Shown here: in pieces, positions 51,272-59,865 of the stretch
How positions within the stretch are numbered: position 1 is the stretch's first letter
How the letters are laid out: each line of letters starts with the position of its first letter
Source of the DNA: Myxococcus sp. RHSTA-1-4
Lineage (GTDB): Bacteria; Myxococcota; Myxococcia; Myxococcales; Myxococcaceae
DNA: 64,000 nucleotides
Reading direction: 5' to 3'
NCBI RefSeq assembly: GCF_020037125.1
Contig: NZ_JAIQDG010000010.1
Location: 1-64,000, forward strand
The notes under the pieces: model-generated
What the model was told of the DNA's origin: nothing
What the model saw: the letters and a program-made list of their open reading frames with translations, nothing else
Database searches by the model: none
Program-made: the position numbers and the translations under genes

Positions 51272-51450
51272 GAGGCTGACCCTGAGAGTAGGCCGTCCGG
51301 TAGGGGAGGCCAAGTGGCACCGGGGGAGGTGTTTCGCCGAGCTTGCTGGCGACCGTCACTGAGGGCGTGGACTCGTCAACACGTGTACCGCTGAGCCTGC
51401 CGGTCCCGTGCTTCCTTGCACCGGCCCTCTCCTCGGGGCAGGTTGTATCC

Positions 51451-53025
51451 ATGCCGCGCCGCTTCAACACCGCAGGCCCCTGTCGTCCGGACTGGCACTA
51501 CATGATTCCCGCCGAGCGCCGGCTTCCCGAGGCGCCGGGGCTGGTCGAGCAACTTGCCTGTTTCGTGGTCCATGCGCCCCGGCAGACGGGCAAGACCACG
51601 GCCATCCGTGCGCTGGCGCAGGAACTCACGGCTTCTGGCCGATACGCCGCGCTCTACGTTTCGTGCGAAGTGGGGGAGGCGGCGGGCGACGACTTTGGCG
51701 AGGCCCAGCGGGCCATCCTGGCCAACCTGCGCCTCGGCGCCAGTCACTCCCTGCCCGCGGAACTGCAGCCGCCGCCCTTCCCGGACGCGCCTGACAGCCT
51801 GCTGCTGGGAACAGCCCTTTCTACGTGGGCAGGTGCCAGCCCTCGTCCCCTGGTGCTCTTTCTCGACGAGATTGATGCCCTGAGAGGCCAGAGCCTCATC
51901 AGCGTGCTGCGCCAGCTCCGCAGTGGCTTTCCCAGCCGGCCAGGGGCCTTTCCCGCGTCCATCGTCCTGTGCGGTCTGAGGGACGTACGCGACTACAAGG
52001 CCGCCAGTGGTGGGGACGTCGACCGGCTCGGCACCGCGAGCCCCTTCAACATCAAGCTCAAATCACTTCGACTCGGCGACTTCGACCGGGAGGAAGTCGA
52101 GGAACTCTACAGGCAGCACACCACGGAGACCGGTCAGACCTTCACCGAGCCGGCCCTCGCGCGCGCCTTCGAGCTGACGGCCGGCCAGCCCTGGCTGGTC
52201 AACGCGCTCGCCCGGGAAATCGTCGAGGAGATGGCGGTGCCTGTCAGCGAGTCCATCACTGTCGAGCATGTGGATGCCGCGAAGGAGCGGCTCATCTACG
52301 CTCGCGTCACCCACCTCGACTCCCTGGTAGCGCGTCTGCATGAGCCACGCATCCGCCGCGTGCTGGAGCCCGTGCTCGCGGGCACGCTGACCTCCGGTGA
52401 CAGCTATCAGGACGACGTGCAGTACGCCCGCGACCTGGGGCTGCTTGCTCCAGACAATCCGGTGCGGGTGGCGAATCCCATCTACAACGAGGTGATTGCC
52501 CGGGTGCTCGCGGGAGACGCCGAGCTGCAGGTCCAGGCTGAACCGAGGAGCTTCGTCCTTTCGGACGGCCGGCTGGACTTCGACCGGCTGCTCCGCGAGT
52601 TCGCCGCCTTCTGGCGTGAGCACGGCGAGGTGCTGACCGCGGGGCTCTCGTACCACGAGGTCGCGCCGCAACTGGTGCTCATGGCGTTCCTGCACCGGGT
52701 CGTGAATGGTGGCGGTTTCGTGGATCGCGAGTACGGCGTGGGCCGGGGGCGCATCGACCTGCTGGTGCGCTGGCCCTACTCCGAGGCCGGCCAGCGCCGC
52801 TGGCAGCGCCAGGCAATGGAGTTGAAGGTGTGGCGGGAGGGGGAGAAGGACCCTCTGCCGAAGGGGCTCGCCCAGCTCGACGAATATTTGGAGCGGCTGA
52901 GCCTCGATGAGGGCGTGCTCGTCATCTTCGACCGCCGCCGGGAATCCGGTGATGCCGAGTCCCGGACGCGTTTCGAGCAGGCGCAGGCCCCCTCCGGCCG
53001 CGAGGTGGTCGTGCTGCGGGCCTGA
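51451..53025 (+). CDS. AAA-like ATPase fused to a PD-(D/E)XK nuclease-like domain
   Basis: A 524-residue protein. The N-terminal AAA-like ATPase has Walker A HAPRQTGKTTAIRALAQEL and Walker B PLVLFLDEIDALRGQ, with an arginine-rich sensor region (IVLCGLRDVRDYK). A middle helical domain is followed by a nuclease-like C-terminus: GRGRIDLLVRWPY then QRQAMELKVWREGEKDPL, giving the D...ExK signature. Similar 'AAA-like plus PD-(D/E)XK' proteins are abundant in bacteria and are often listed as DUF1703-related; function unknown. Next to the Uma2 gene, it hints at a small nuclease-rich patch. The frame has ATG 51451 (MPRRFNTAG) with AGGTTG upstream. Confidence 0.75.
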   Translation: MPRRFNTAGPCRPDWHYMIPAERRLPEAPGLVEQLACFVVHAPRQTGKTTAIRALAQELTASGRYAALYVSCEVGEAAGDDFGEAQRAILANLRLGASHSLPAELQPPPFPDAPDSLLLGTALSTWAGASPRPLVLFLDEIDALRGQSLISVLRQLRSGFPSRPGAFPASIVLCGLRDVRDYKAASGGDVDRLGTASPFNIKLKSLRLGDFDREEVEELYRQHTTETGQTFTEPALARAFELTAGQPWLVNALAREIVEEMAVPVSESITVEHVDAAKERLIYARVTHLDSLVARLHEPRIRRVLEPVLAGTLTSGDSYQDDVQYARDLGLLAPDNPVRVANPIYNEVIARVLAGDAELQVQAEPRSFVLSDGRLDFDRLLREFAAFWREHGEVLTAGLSYHEVAPQLVLMAFLHRVVNGGGFVDREYGVGRGRIDLLVRWPYSEAGQRRWQRQAMELKVWREGEKDPLPKGLAQLDEYLERLSLDEGVLVIFDRRRESGDAESRTRFEQAQAPSGREVVVLRA

Positions 53026-53584
53026 TTCAGGACGCGGATGAGTCCTGCCGCGGAGCCCCTCGGCCACGCAGTAGCAGGAGAGGTGCTTTGGGCATGTTCG
53101 GAATGCCCGGAGCCTGGGGGCATGCCAGCCCCCGGGCCGCCCATGCCCGGAATGGAACCTCCATTCCGGGTGGCCCGACGGGCCCTCACCGCTCAAGGAG
53201 CCGCCTCTCTGTCATGTCGCTCCCCGGGCCTCCCATGTCCGGAATGGAGGTTCCGTTCCGCCTGGCCTGCCAGGTCCTCGCCGGTCGCGGGCGGGAGTCG
53301 CGCCGCCCGGCCGCCGATAGGCACGTGTCCTGGTCCTTGATGGAGGTGCGCAAGGGGCGAGGGCATGGGCCCCGGGCGGCTGCGAAGGCGGATGAACGTC
53401 CATCCAGGCACGTGAAGCGCGCTGGCATTCATGGAGGGCCTCCTCCGTACGCGCCCGCTTCGAGGTACCGTTGTTCCTGCTCCGCGCCTGTTCATCGCTG
53501 GCGCTGCCTGTTCATTCTCGCGTCAGGTTGGCGGAGCCAGTTCAGCGCCACTCCAGCAACGAAGAGCTGGAGTCCTGGGGGAAA
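53026..53584. other. 559-bp intergenic region with palindromic repeats
   Basis: No gene is supported. It holds the paired 42-bp repeats at 53134-53175 and 53226-53267 and the promoter of the DUSAM gene. The remainder is GC-rich and featureless. Confidence 0.4.
53134..53267. repeat. Two 42-bp REP-like repeats with GGAATGG palindromes
   Basis: Copies at 53134-53175 and 53226-53267 share most positions: GGGCC..CCCATG.CCGGAATGGA, then ..TCC.TTCCG..TGGCC. The first core is GGAATGGAACCTCCATTCC, the second GGAATGGAGGTTCCGTTCC. Bases differ in pairs that keep the inverted symmetry partly intact. They are related to the 68-bp tandem array at 38155-38410. Confidence 0.7.
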
Positions 53585-53956
53585 ATGGGACCGCGAGTGC
53601 CTGCATGGGAGTACGTCATCGCGATGGAGCAGTGGATCTCTCCGGAAGGCACGTTGGAACTTCCCGGTGAGGACCGCGCGCAGGTTCAGCTCGTCGCCAT
53701 GGAGTTGGTGATTCCCGAGGCCGAGGTCTACACGTCCTTGCGTACACCCGCGGGGACGGCGGCGCTGGTGCGCGAAGTTCGCCGCCGGGCGAGGGAGGGC
53801 GGGAAGCGGTACTCCAGCGCGCTCTCGGATGTGCACGACCTCCAGGAGGCGGGGGACGCGGAGGGCGCGCGCAAGGTGCTGGAGGAGTACATCGCTGGCG
53901 AGAGCATTCCCCGGTACCGGGAATGGGCTGAGGCGGAGCTGAATGATTTGGAGTGA
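53585..53956 (+). CDS. DUSAM-domain protein
   Basis: A 123-residue protein with the myxobacterial DUSAM pattern: an early Trp (MGPRVPAWEYVIAMEQWISP), LREVRRRA-like segment (AALVREVRRRAREGGKRYSS) and the end DAEGARKVLEEYIAGESIPR then YREWAEAELNDLE. DUSAM proteins are a large family in Myxococcus and relatives with no known function, apparently cytoplasmic. The ATG is preceded by GGGGGA at close spacing. A thioredoxin gene follows on the opposite strand. Confidence 0.78.
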   Translation: MGPRVPAWEYVIAMEQWISPEGTLELPGEDRAQVQLVAMELVIPEAEVYTSLRTPAGTAALVREVRRRAREGGKRYSSALSDVHDLQEAGDAEGARKVLEEYIAGESIPRYREWAEAELNDLE

Positions 53957-53979
53957 CTCGTAGTCCTGAGCCCCCGGCT

Positions 53980-54324
53980 CTACGCCTTCGGCAGATGGTC
54001 CCGCACCACGCCGAGCCAGTACTCCTTGCCGTAGTACTGGCTCATCTTCCCGATGAGCTTCCCATCGCGGAACAGCAGGAACGTCGGAATGCCAAAGAGT
54101 CCGAAGCGCCGTGCCAGCTCCTCGTGCTCGTACGCATTCACCTTCACCACCCGCATCGGCGCGCCGTCCAGCTCGGACAGGAGCATGGGCTCCGCCGCCG
54201 CGTAGATGTCGCAGTTCGGGCAGCCGGGGCCCCAGAAGTCCACCACCACCAGCTCCCCCTTGGGCTCCATGACCAGCTGGTCGAAGGTCTCCGCCGTTCC
54301 CTCATAGCTCACGGGATGTGCCAT
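53980..54324 (-). CDS. Thioredoxin-like protein with WGPGCPNC active site
   Basis: A 114-residue thioredoxin fold: ELVVVDFWGPGCPNCDIYAA with the redox pair CPNC (standard form WCGPC), then VKVNAYEHEELARRFGLFGI and the cis-Pro loop PTFLLFRDGKLIGKM. The active site, with Gly-Pro before the first Cys, is atypical and may tune the redox potential or specificity. Cytoplasmic (no signal). AGGAGG is only two bases from the ATG. Adjacent to an acyl-CoA-type desaturase on the same strand, but with a 153-base gap. Confidence 0.82.
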   Translation of the reverse strand: MAHPVSYEGTAETFDQLVMEPKGELVVVDFWGPGCPNCDIYAAAEPMLLSELDGAPMRVVKVNAYEHEELARRFGLFGIPTFLLFRDGKLIGKMSQYYGKEYWLGVVRDHLPKA

Positions 54325-54477
54325 GGCCTCCTGCCTAACGGTCTCCCCCTCCGCCTTCAACCTGCTCACGGGGTGCGCCGCTCGAAGTCCTCGCCGTTCC
54401 CGGCACCCGGCCACCGCCCGGCTGCCGCGGAGCCTGGGCCTCGGCCCGCGGTCCTTCCGCGGAGGCCGGGACGGTCT

Positions 54478-55335
54478 TCACGGAGCGGTTGCCGCGGCGT
54501 CCACCGCCGCAGCGGAACGCGGGCTGACGGGAAGGGCGGCCGCGGAAGGGAGCGCGTGGGCCGGCGTCCGGAGTGGCTCCCGCGCTGCCTCCACGTCGTG
54601 GCCGCGGGGGACGTGGGCCAGGCGGATGAGCTTCAGCCGGGCCAGCAGCCGCATCACCTGCCAGGTCGGGTCGAGCTCGAAGCGCCGGGCGGCGAAGTCC
54701 GGGTTGGCTGGCCGGGCGTGGTGGTTGTTCTGGAACAGCTCGCCCATGCACAGCGCGTCCACGGGCAGCGAGTTGCGGGACATGTCCCGGGTGCGGAAGT
54801 TGCGGTACCCGTAGCGGTGGCCGCACCAGTTGACGATGGCCCCGTGCAGCGGCCCCATGATGAAGTGCAGGGGCAGCAGCAGGTACTGCCAGCGCCGGGT
54901 GGCGAAGCGCCGGTAGAACAGCGTGTAGAGCGCCCCGAAGGCGACGCGGGACGGCCAGCGCCCCAAGGTGCGGTCGACGGCGGGCCACTCAGGATAGCCA
55001 CCGAGGAAGCGCGCCTCGGGCTGCTCGCGCCGGGTGACGAAGGCGGCATAGCGGCGCGCCGTCGCGAGCATCATCCGGGCCGGGTTGCCGTGGTGAGCCG
55101 GGGAGTGGGGGTCCCTCTCTGTGTCGGCGAAGGCATGGTGCTCGCGGTGGAGGAGCGCATACGCGCGAGGCTCGAGATAACTCGAGCCCTGCACCAGCCC
55201 GGTGAGCAGGTGCAGCGAGCGCTCGGTCTTCGGCCCCATCGTGTACATCCGGTGGGCCGCATAGCGGTGCTGGAAGAGGCTCTGCAGGAGGACCGACAGG
55301 GCCCAATGCCCGGTGAAGAAAAGTGAGATGTGCAT
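54478..55335 (-). CDS. Acyl-CoA-type fatty acid desaturase
   Basis: A 285-residue membrane desaturase. His boxes: FQHRYAAHRMY, ALLHREHHAFADTERDPHSP and GELFQNNHHARPANPDF. This spacing fits delta-9 acyl-CoA/acyl-lipid desaturases. Several hydrophobic stretches lie between (WQYLLLPLHFIMGPLHGAIV). The C-terminal 60 residues are Ala/Pro-rich. I chose ATG 55335 (MHISLFFTGHWALS) over in-frame upstream starts at 55356 and 55365 because none has a clear ribosome site and the downstream one begins the hydrophobic segment. With the desaturase at 31654 it may tune membrane fluidity. Confidence 0.8.
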   Translation of the reverse strand: MHISLFFTGHWALSVLLQSLFQHRYAAHRMYTMGPKTERSLHLLTGLVQGSSYLEPRAYALLHREHHAFADTERDPHSPAHHGNPARMMLATARRYAAFVTRREQPEARFLGGYPEWPAVDRTLGRWPSRVAFGALYTLFYRRFATRRWQYLLLPLHFIMGPLHGAIVNWCGHRYGYRNFRTRDMSRNSLPVDALCMGELFQNNHHARPANPDFAARRFELDPTWQVMRLLARLKLIRLAHVPRGHDVEAAREPLRTPAHALPSAAALPVSPRSAAAVDAAATAP

Positions 55336-55479
55336 GCCTGGGGAACACACGGGCATGTCACCCACATGTCAGAAGACGCAGGAGGGCCATCCGCGAGCCG
55401 CTGCCAGGGGGCGCGGGGACGGTTGCAGCCGCCCTCGTCGTCCCGGCCGCCCTTCTGGACGTCAGGGAGGAGTGCTGGC

Positions 55480-57306
55480 TCACGGCAGGGTGGGCGCCCG
55501 CGAGGACGGCCCGTACCAGATGGCGTCCTCCGGCCCGTAGAGCACCGGCTTCCCCGTCCCCGCCGAGCGCCGCTCCCGGCCGAACACCCCCACCTCGCCC
55601 CCGTTCCGCGACAGCGTGAAGGGCAGGTGCAGCGGCCCCCGTGACGTGTCCCCACTCGCCAGCAGCCGCACCGCCTGCCCCGGCCCGAGCGTCCCCGGCC
55701 GCAGCCGGTACCTCTCCGTGGCCCGCAGGTCGTTCGTCACCTCGTAGTCCTCCAGGCGCAGCGTGCCGCTCCCGCGGTTGTACAGCTCCACGTACCCCGA
55801 GCCCCCCGCCGCCACCTCGCGGATGACCAGCGGCCCGTCCCCGTGCGCCTCGAGCGTCTTCAACTCCTTCAACAGATACGCGCGCCGGCCGCGCACGTAG
55901 CCCCGGAGGAACTCACGCGCCCGCCGCACGTGCTCGGCGGACGCGTGCGGGTCGTCCTTCAGCTCCGGCTCCACCACCGTCCACAGCGCGTCGATGTGGG
56001 CCAGCGCCTTGTCCTCGGAGAAGGGCCCCGCCAGCGCCTCCTCCAGCTTCGCAATCACCCGCGCCCGCAGCGCCGGCCGGTCCCACACCCGCGTCGCCAG
56101 CACGCTCCACGTGGGCCGCTGCTCGGGCCGAGTCACCACGCGCATCTCGAACAGGTCCTGCACCGCCGGGTCATACAGCGTGAAGGACTGTGGCCACCGG
56201 TCCACCACGGGGCGCGACTCCGGATTCCAGGTGCGCCAGTAGAACATCCGCGCGTTGTTCAAATCCCACGGCACGTACGTCCACCGGTCCGCGTGCAGCT
56301 CGTGCACCCAGAAGCTCCGTGAGTCCTCGATGAGGTTGTTGGAGATGAGCGCGTCCGCCGCCAGGTTGCCCAGGTACGCCTCCACGTCCACCCGCCGCTC
56401 CAGCTCCTCCTCGAAGCGTGCGTCGTCGCTCCGGTTCACCCAGGCGAGGAAGGCGGTCAGGTCCTCTCGGCCGGTGGTCTCGTTGGTCTTCTTCTCGAAG
56501 TTGCTCTGGTACGAGCCGGGCCTCGGCGTCAGCTCGCAGTTGCGGTGGCCACAGCGGTAGATGGACGCGTCGCGCTCCCGCCCGTGGTGCTTGAGCCAGT
56601 CCTTCCCCACGTGCTCCATGTCCAGGTAGAGCCCCTGGGGCTCGCCATTCACGCTGACTCGTGCGTAGCGGGCCTTCGGTGCCGGCAGGCCCATGGCCCG
56701 GTACAGGTCCACCGCGAACTTCTCCGTCAGCTTCCCGCCGTCGAGCCAGCTCGCGAGCAGCTCGAAGTGGTTCCGGTCACCCAGCTCCTGACCCGGAGCC
56801 AGCTCAAGCTTGTAGCTCTTCTGCGGCAGGTCGCGCGTGCTCGCGCCCCGGTAGCGCATGCGCCCCTTCACCCGCACTCCTTCCAGCGTCACCGTGCAGG
56901 GCACGTAGACGTTCGCCGCGGGGGCCGCCTCCAGCTTCGCGAGGTCGCTCGGCGCCAGCTCCAGCGCGAAGGTGGGCACGTGCGACTGCACCGGTGGGAA
57001 CTCGCCCATGCGAGGCGGGCCCGCATCCGGTGCCGGGCCTCCACTCCCCGCGTCCGGTCCGTCACCGGCACCGGGTGGAGGGCCTCCGTCCGGTGCCTCG
57101 GGCGGTGTCCCGGCATCCTCCTCCCCTGACACCGGGTCCGCATCGTCGGCCGAGCCGCCGCCTGGAGGACGAGGAGGAATCCCCTGGTGCACATCGTCCT
57201 CGTCCGAGATGGCCTCCTGGAGTTCATCGGTCGCACCGGGGCCGCATGCCAGCAGCCCCACCAGGCCCACCAGGCCCACCACCCGCCATCCCGCTCCACG
57301 ACCCAT
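55480..57306 (-). CDS. CotH-kinase-like lipoprotein with lamin-tail domain
   Basis: A 608-residue lipoprotein: signal WRVVGLVGLVGLLACGPG with Cys at the lipobox, then an acidic Pro/Gly/Asp linker to about residue 105. The CotH-like kinase body has VKGRMRYRGASTRDLPQKSY, LASWLDGGKLTEKFAVDLYR, YARVSVNGEPQGLYLDMEHV and TYVPWDLNNARMF. C-terminally an LTD (lamin-tail) module: VIREVAAGGSGYVELYNRGS and LRLEDYEVTNDLRATERYRL. CotH kinases phosphorylate coat or surface proteins; the bacterial lipoprotein form is of unknown target. GGAGGGGCC before ATG 57306 is an excellent site. Confidence 0.78.
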   Translation of the reverse strand: MGRGAGWRVVGLVGLVGLLACGPGATDELQEAISDEDDVHQGIPPRPPGGGSADDADPVSGEEDAGTPPEAPDGGPPPGAGDGPDAGSGGPAPDAGPPRMGEFPPVQSHVPTFALELAPSDLAKLEAAPAANVYVPCTVTLEGVRVKGRMRYRGASTRDLPQKSYKLELAPGQELGDRNHFELLASWLDGGKLTEKFAVDLYRAMGLPAPKARYARVSVNGEPQGLYLDMEHVGKDWLKHHGRERDASIYRCGHRNCELTPRPGSYQSNFEKKTNETTGREDLTAFLAWVNRSDDARFEEELERRVDVEAYLGNLAADALISNNLIEDSRSFWVHELHADRWTYVPWDLNNARMFYWRTWNPESRPVVDRWPQSFTLYDPAVQDLFEMRVVTRPEQRPTWSVLATRVWDRPALRARVIAKLEEALAGPFSEDKALAHIDALWTVVEPELKDDPHASAEHVRRAREFLRGYVRGRRAYLLKELKTLEAHGDGPLVIREVAAGGSGYVELYNRGSGTLRLEDYEVTNDLRATERYRLRPGTLGPGQAVRLLASGDTSRGPLHLPFTLSRNGGEVGVFGRERRSAGTGKPVLYGPEDAIWYGPSSRAPTLP

Positions 57307-57843
57307 GGCCCCTCCATGCGAGGCAGTGCCAACGCCCCGTGCAGCCTGCATGCCCCCAGCCTGGAGGCGGGCGATGGGAAGACTTCTTCCCTCCCAGGCC
57401 CCCTCGTGTTCCCCGTGCCGGGGCTCGCGAGGCGGGCCCGGAGGCCATGCATTGCCCACGGAGTTGCCCGATGGGGGCAGGGTTGCTCCCGGGCTTCACG
57501 CCGTCTCGGACGCGGGAGGACGGGCCGGGGGAGCCCTTGTTGCTTCATGGACGCCCGCTGTCCTGGGACGTGGATCAGGCGGGGCCCCTCGGGCTCCTCG
57601 AAGGCGGGAGGGCTGGAGGCGCGGCTGCGTTGGGGACGGAGGGCGTATCCGCCTTGGAGGGTAGGGATGGGGAGCGCGGGTGCCGGGGGTTTTCCGGATA
57701 TGCCCGCGCGCGGGGCCCGTCCATGTCAGCCCCGGGGGTTTGGATCATCCCGGGCGGGGTGTCACCAAAAGCCAACACCCGCACTGCGCAGGAGGGCACA
57801 CCCGCCGTAAGGTTGTGTCACAGGATGTCGTCGTGGAGGGGTC
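57307..57843. other. 537-bp divergent intergenic region
   Basis: It lies between the CotH-like and SMI1/KNR4-H1-like genes and holds both promoters. A hairpin-prone GGGTGT/ACACCC pair occurs around 57757-57780 (GGGTGTCACCAAAAGCCAAC then ACCC). GGAGGGGTC before 57844 is the ribosome site of the plus-strand gene. No gene is seen. Confidence 0.35.
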
Positions 57844-59352
57844 ATGCACGAGTGGTTGGAGGCACTGCGGAAGTCGGCGAAGGCAGCGTCATCTGGCGTC
57901 CCCGCGGAGGAGGTCCGCCGGGCGGAGACGGAGTGCGGCGTTCCATTCCCCGAGGAGCTTGCCTCCCTGTATCAGGCGATGAACGGTGGCGAGCTGAACG
58001 GTGACGTGCAGCTCTTCCCCCTGCACGGGCCCGAGGGCGCTCCGAGCGTCCTGGAGAAGTCCCGGCTCAAGCTGGTGGGCCTGCCGGCGGCGGGCGTGTG
58101 GCGCATCGGCCTGAAGGGCCATCACCGTCAGCTGTTCGCCGCGCGCAAGGCGGCGATGCTGGAGCAGGGGGATGTCGGGGGACCGCTGCCCGGCTGGGTG
58201 GATGCGCTCGGTGACGAGGACTGGGTCTACGGTACGTGGGACGGGGAGAAGCAGGAGCTGCGGCTGTACCGCTCGCTGAAGGACATGCTCGACGTGCTCG
58301 TTCCCCCCGCGGAGGTGGAGAGCTTCGGTGAGCGCACCTTCGCCCGCGCGATGAATGCCGTGCTCCAGGGCGCGCTGTCCGGCCTCGAGGCCGAGACGGA
58401 GGAGGCCGGGAAGGGGGAGGGGGCCGCGGCCGAGGAGGAGCTGTTCCTCGAGGAGGAGGAAGAGATCGAGGTGCGCGAGCTCGCGTACGAGTACGACGAG
58501 GACTCGGCCGCCATGCGCGATGAGGGGAGGCCCTTCGGCGCGAGGAAGGCGAAGCCGGAGCCCAAGAAGCCGGTACGCCCCATCGGCGCTGGTGATGGGC
58601 GGGCCGCGAAGGCGAAGCCCGCGCCGCGTGCCGTGGCCGTCGGTGGCGCGGGAGTCCTGCTCCCTCAGTCCGCGAGCAGGGCCGGCACGGTGACGGAGGC
58701 TCCGGCGAGCGAGACGGGAGCGATGGAGGTGGTGACGGAGCCCGCTGGCGCGGAGGCCCCGGTGACGCCGCCCGCTCCCGCGAAGAAGGCTCCCTCGAAG
58801 AAGGCGAAGAAGGCCGCCGTGGCCGAGACGCCCTCCGAGGTCACCGCTCCTGTCACGGAGGGGAAGGCCACGGCGGAGCCCGCCGCCGCGCAGGAAGCTC
58901 CCGCGACGACGGCCGCGGAGCCTGCCGCGGCGCAGGAGGCTCCCGTGAAGAAGGCTCCCGCGAAGCCCGCCGCCGCGAAGAAGGCTCCCGCGAAGAAGGC
59001 CGCTGAGCCGGTTGTCACCGCGCCTGCCGCCGCGAAGAAGGCCGCCGAGAAGCCGGCTCTGGCGCGGAAGGCCGCCACGAAGGCTCCCGCGAAGCCCCCC
59101 GCCGCGAAGAAGGCTCCAGCTCAGAAGGCCGCCACGAAGGCACCCGCGAAGAAGGCGGCTGCGAAGAAGGGGGCGACTGCGAAGAAGGCCGCGGCGAAGA
59201 AAGCGCCGATGAAGAAGGCCGCGGCGAAGAAAGCGCCGATGAAGAAGGCCGCGGCGAAGAAGGCTCCAGAAGCGCGGGCAGGGGCCGCGAAGAAGGCCGC
59301 GGCCAAGAAGGCTCCAGCGAAGAAGGCCGCCGCGAAGAAGCGCGGTCGTTGA
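57844..59352 (+). CDS. SMI1/KNR4-like domain fused to a histone H1-like Lys/Ala-rich tail
   Basis: A 502-residue two-part protein. Residues 1-165 match the SMI1/KNR4 (SUKH) fold: MHEWLEALRKSAKAASSGVP, ECGVPFPEELASLYQAMNGG and a WVYGTWD-like strand pair. An acidic stretch (EEEEEIEVRELAYEYDED) follows, then about 220 residues of PAKKA/APKKA repeats (AAKKAPAKKAAAKK, GATAKKAAAKKAPMKKAAAK), very like histone H1/HC1-type DNA-binding tails of myxobacteria and chlamydiae. SUKH domains act as immunity proteins or scaffolds; the tail should bind DNA. The fusion may tether a SUKH module to the nucleoid. GGAGGGGTC precedes the ATG. Confidence 0.75.
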   Translation: MHEWLEALRKSAKAASSGVPAEEVRRAETECGVPFPEELASLYQAMNGGELNGDVQLFPLHGPEGAPSVLEKSRLKLVGLPAAGVWRIGLKGHHRQLFAARKAAMLEQGDVGGPLPGWVDALGDEDWVYGTWDGEKQELRLYRSLKDMLDVLVPPAEVESFGERTFARAMNAVLQGALSGLEAETEEAGKGEGAAAEEELFLEEEEEIEVRELAYEYDEDSAAMRDEGRPFGARKAKPEPKKPVRPIGAGDGRAAKAKPAPRAVAVGGAGVLLPQSASRAGTVTEAPASETGAMEVVTEPAGAEAPVTPPAPAKKAPSKKAKKAAVAETPSEVTAPVTEGKATAEPAAAQEAPATTAAEPAAAQEAPVKKAPAKPAAAKKAPAKKAAEPVVTAPAAAKKAAEKPALARKAATKAPAKPPAAKKAPAQKAATKAPAKKAAAKKGATAKKAAAKKAPMKKAAAKKAPMKKAAAKKAPEARAGAAKKAAAKKAPAKKAAAKKRGR

Positions 59353-59360
59353 GCACGAGC

Positions 59361-59402
59361 GTGAGAGGCCGGGCACCGCATCTCCGCCCGGCCCCGTCTC
59401 AC
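59361..59402 (+). terminator. Terminator-like hairpin after the H1-like gene
   Basis: Arms GTGAGAGGCCGGGC and GCCCGGCC..GTCTCAC form a long stem (59361-59402). No T-tract, so it may also end or structure the transcript coming from the opposite gene. Confidence 0.55.
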
Positions 59403-59429
59403 GCATCCGACGTGAGTCACTTCCACCGA

Positions 59430-59462
59430 GAGAGGCCGGGCCTCACGGTTCCGCCCGGTCTC
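59430..59462. terminator. Second, related hairpin
   Basis: Arms GAGAGGCCGGGC and GCCCGGTCTC at 59430-59462 echo the hairpin at 59361; both share the GAGAGGCCGGGC sequence, so they look like a duplicated terminator. It lies just after the stop of the small minus-strand gene at 59481. Confidence 0.5.
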
Positions 59463-59480
59463 ATCGCGTCTGCCGGAAGC

Positions 59481-59753
59481 CTACCCCTCCGGAAGCTGGT
59501 CGCGGCGGATGGGGTGGATGCGCTCCTCCGGCTGGGCCGTCAGCTCCACCTCCTCCTCTTCCTCGTCGCCCCGGCGGAACTCACGAATCTGGTCCGGAAG
59601 GATGTCTCGGAAGTCCGGCTCATCCTCCAGCGGCGGAGTCGCCGCCAGGTCCTGGTCGGTGATGTTGATCTCCTCCTCACCGGTATCCGGATTCAGGTGT
59701 CGCAGTGAGGTGGACTCACCCACGTCCTCTGAACCGAGCTTCTTGAATCGCAT
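59481..59753 (-). CDS. Small acidic hypothetical protein, 90 aa
   Basis: Starts MRFKKLGSEDVGESTSLRHL with the short stretch DTGEEEINITDQDLAATPPL and a Glu-rich tail (EFRRGDEEEEEVELTAQPEE). It has no signal and looks largely unstructured. No family is recognised. The ATG at 59753 follows GAGGAGAGGCC, an excellent site, so it is likely real. It is convergent with the SMI1-H1 gene. Confidence 0.6.
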   Translation of the reverse strand: MRFKKLGSEDVGESTSLRHLNPDTGEEEINITDQDLAATPPLEDEPDFRDILPDQIREFRRGDEEEEEVELTAQPEERIHPIRRDQLPEG

Positions 59754-59865
59754 GGCCTCTCCTCGAGAAAGCGCGGTGGGTCGGCTGCCTACAGGTCAAC
59801 AATGAGAACCGGCGAAAATCGCCGCAATTCTCGCCGCCCGCCTGCCTGCCATGCCCGCCCGGGAG

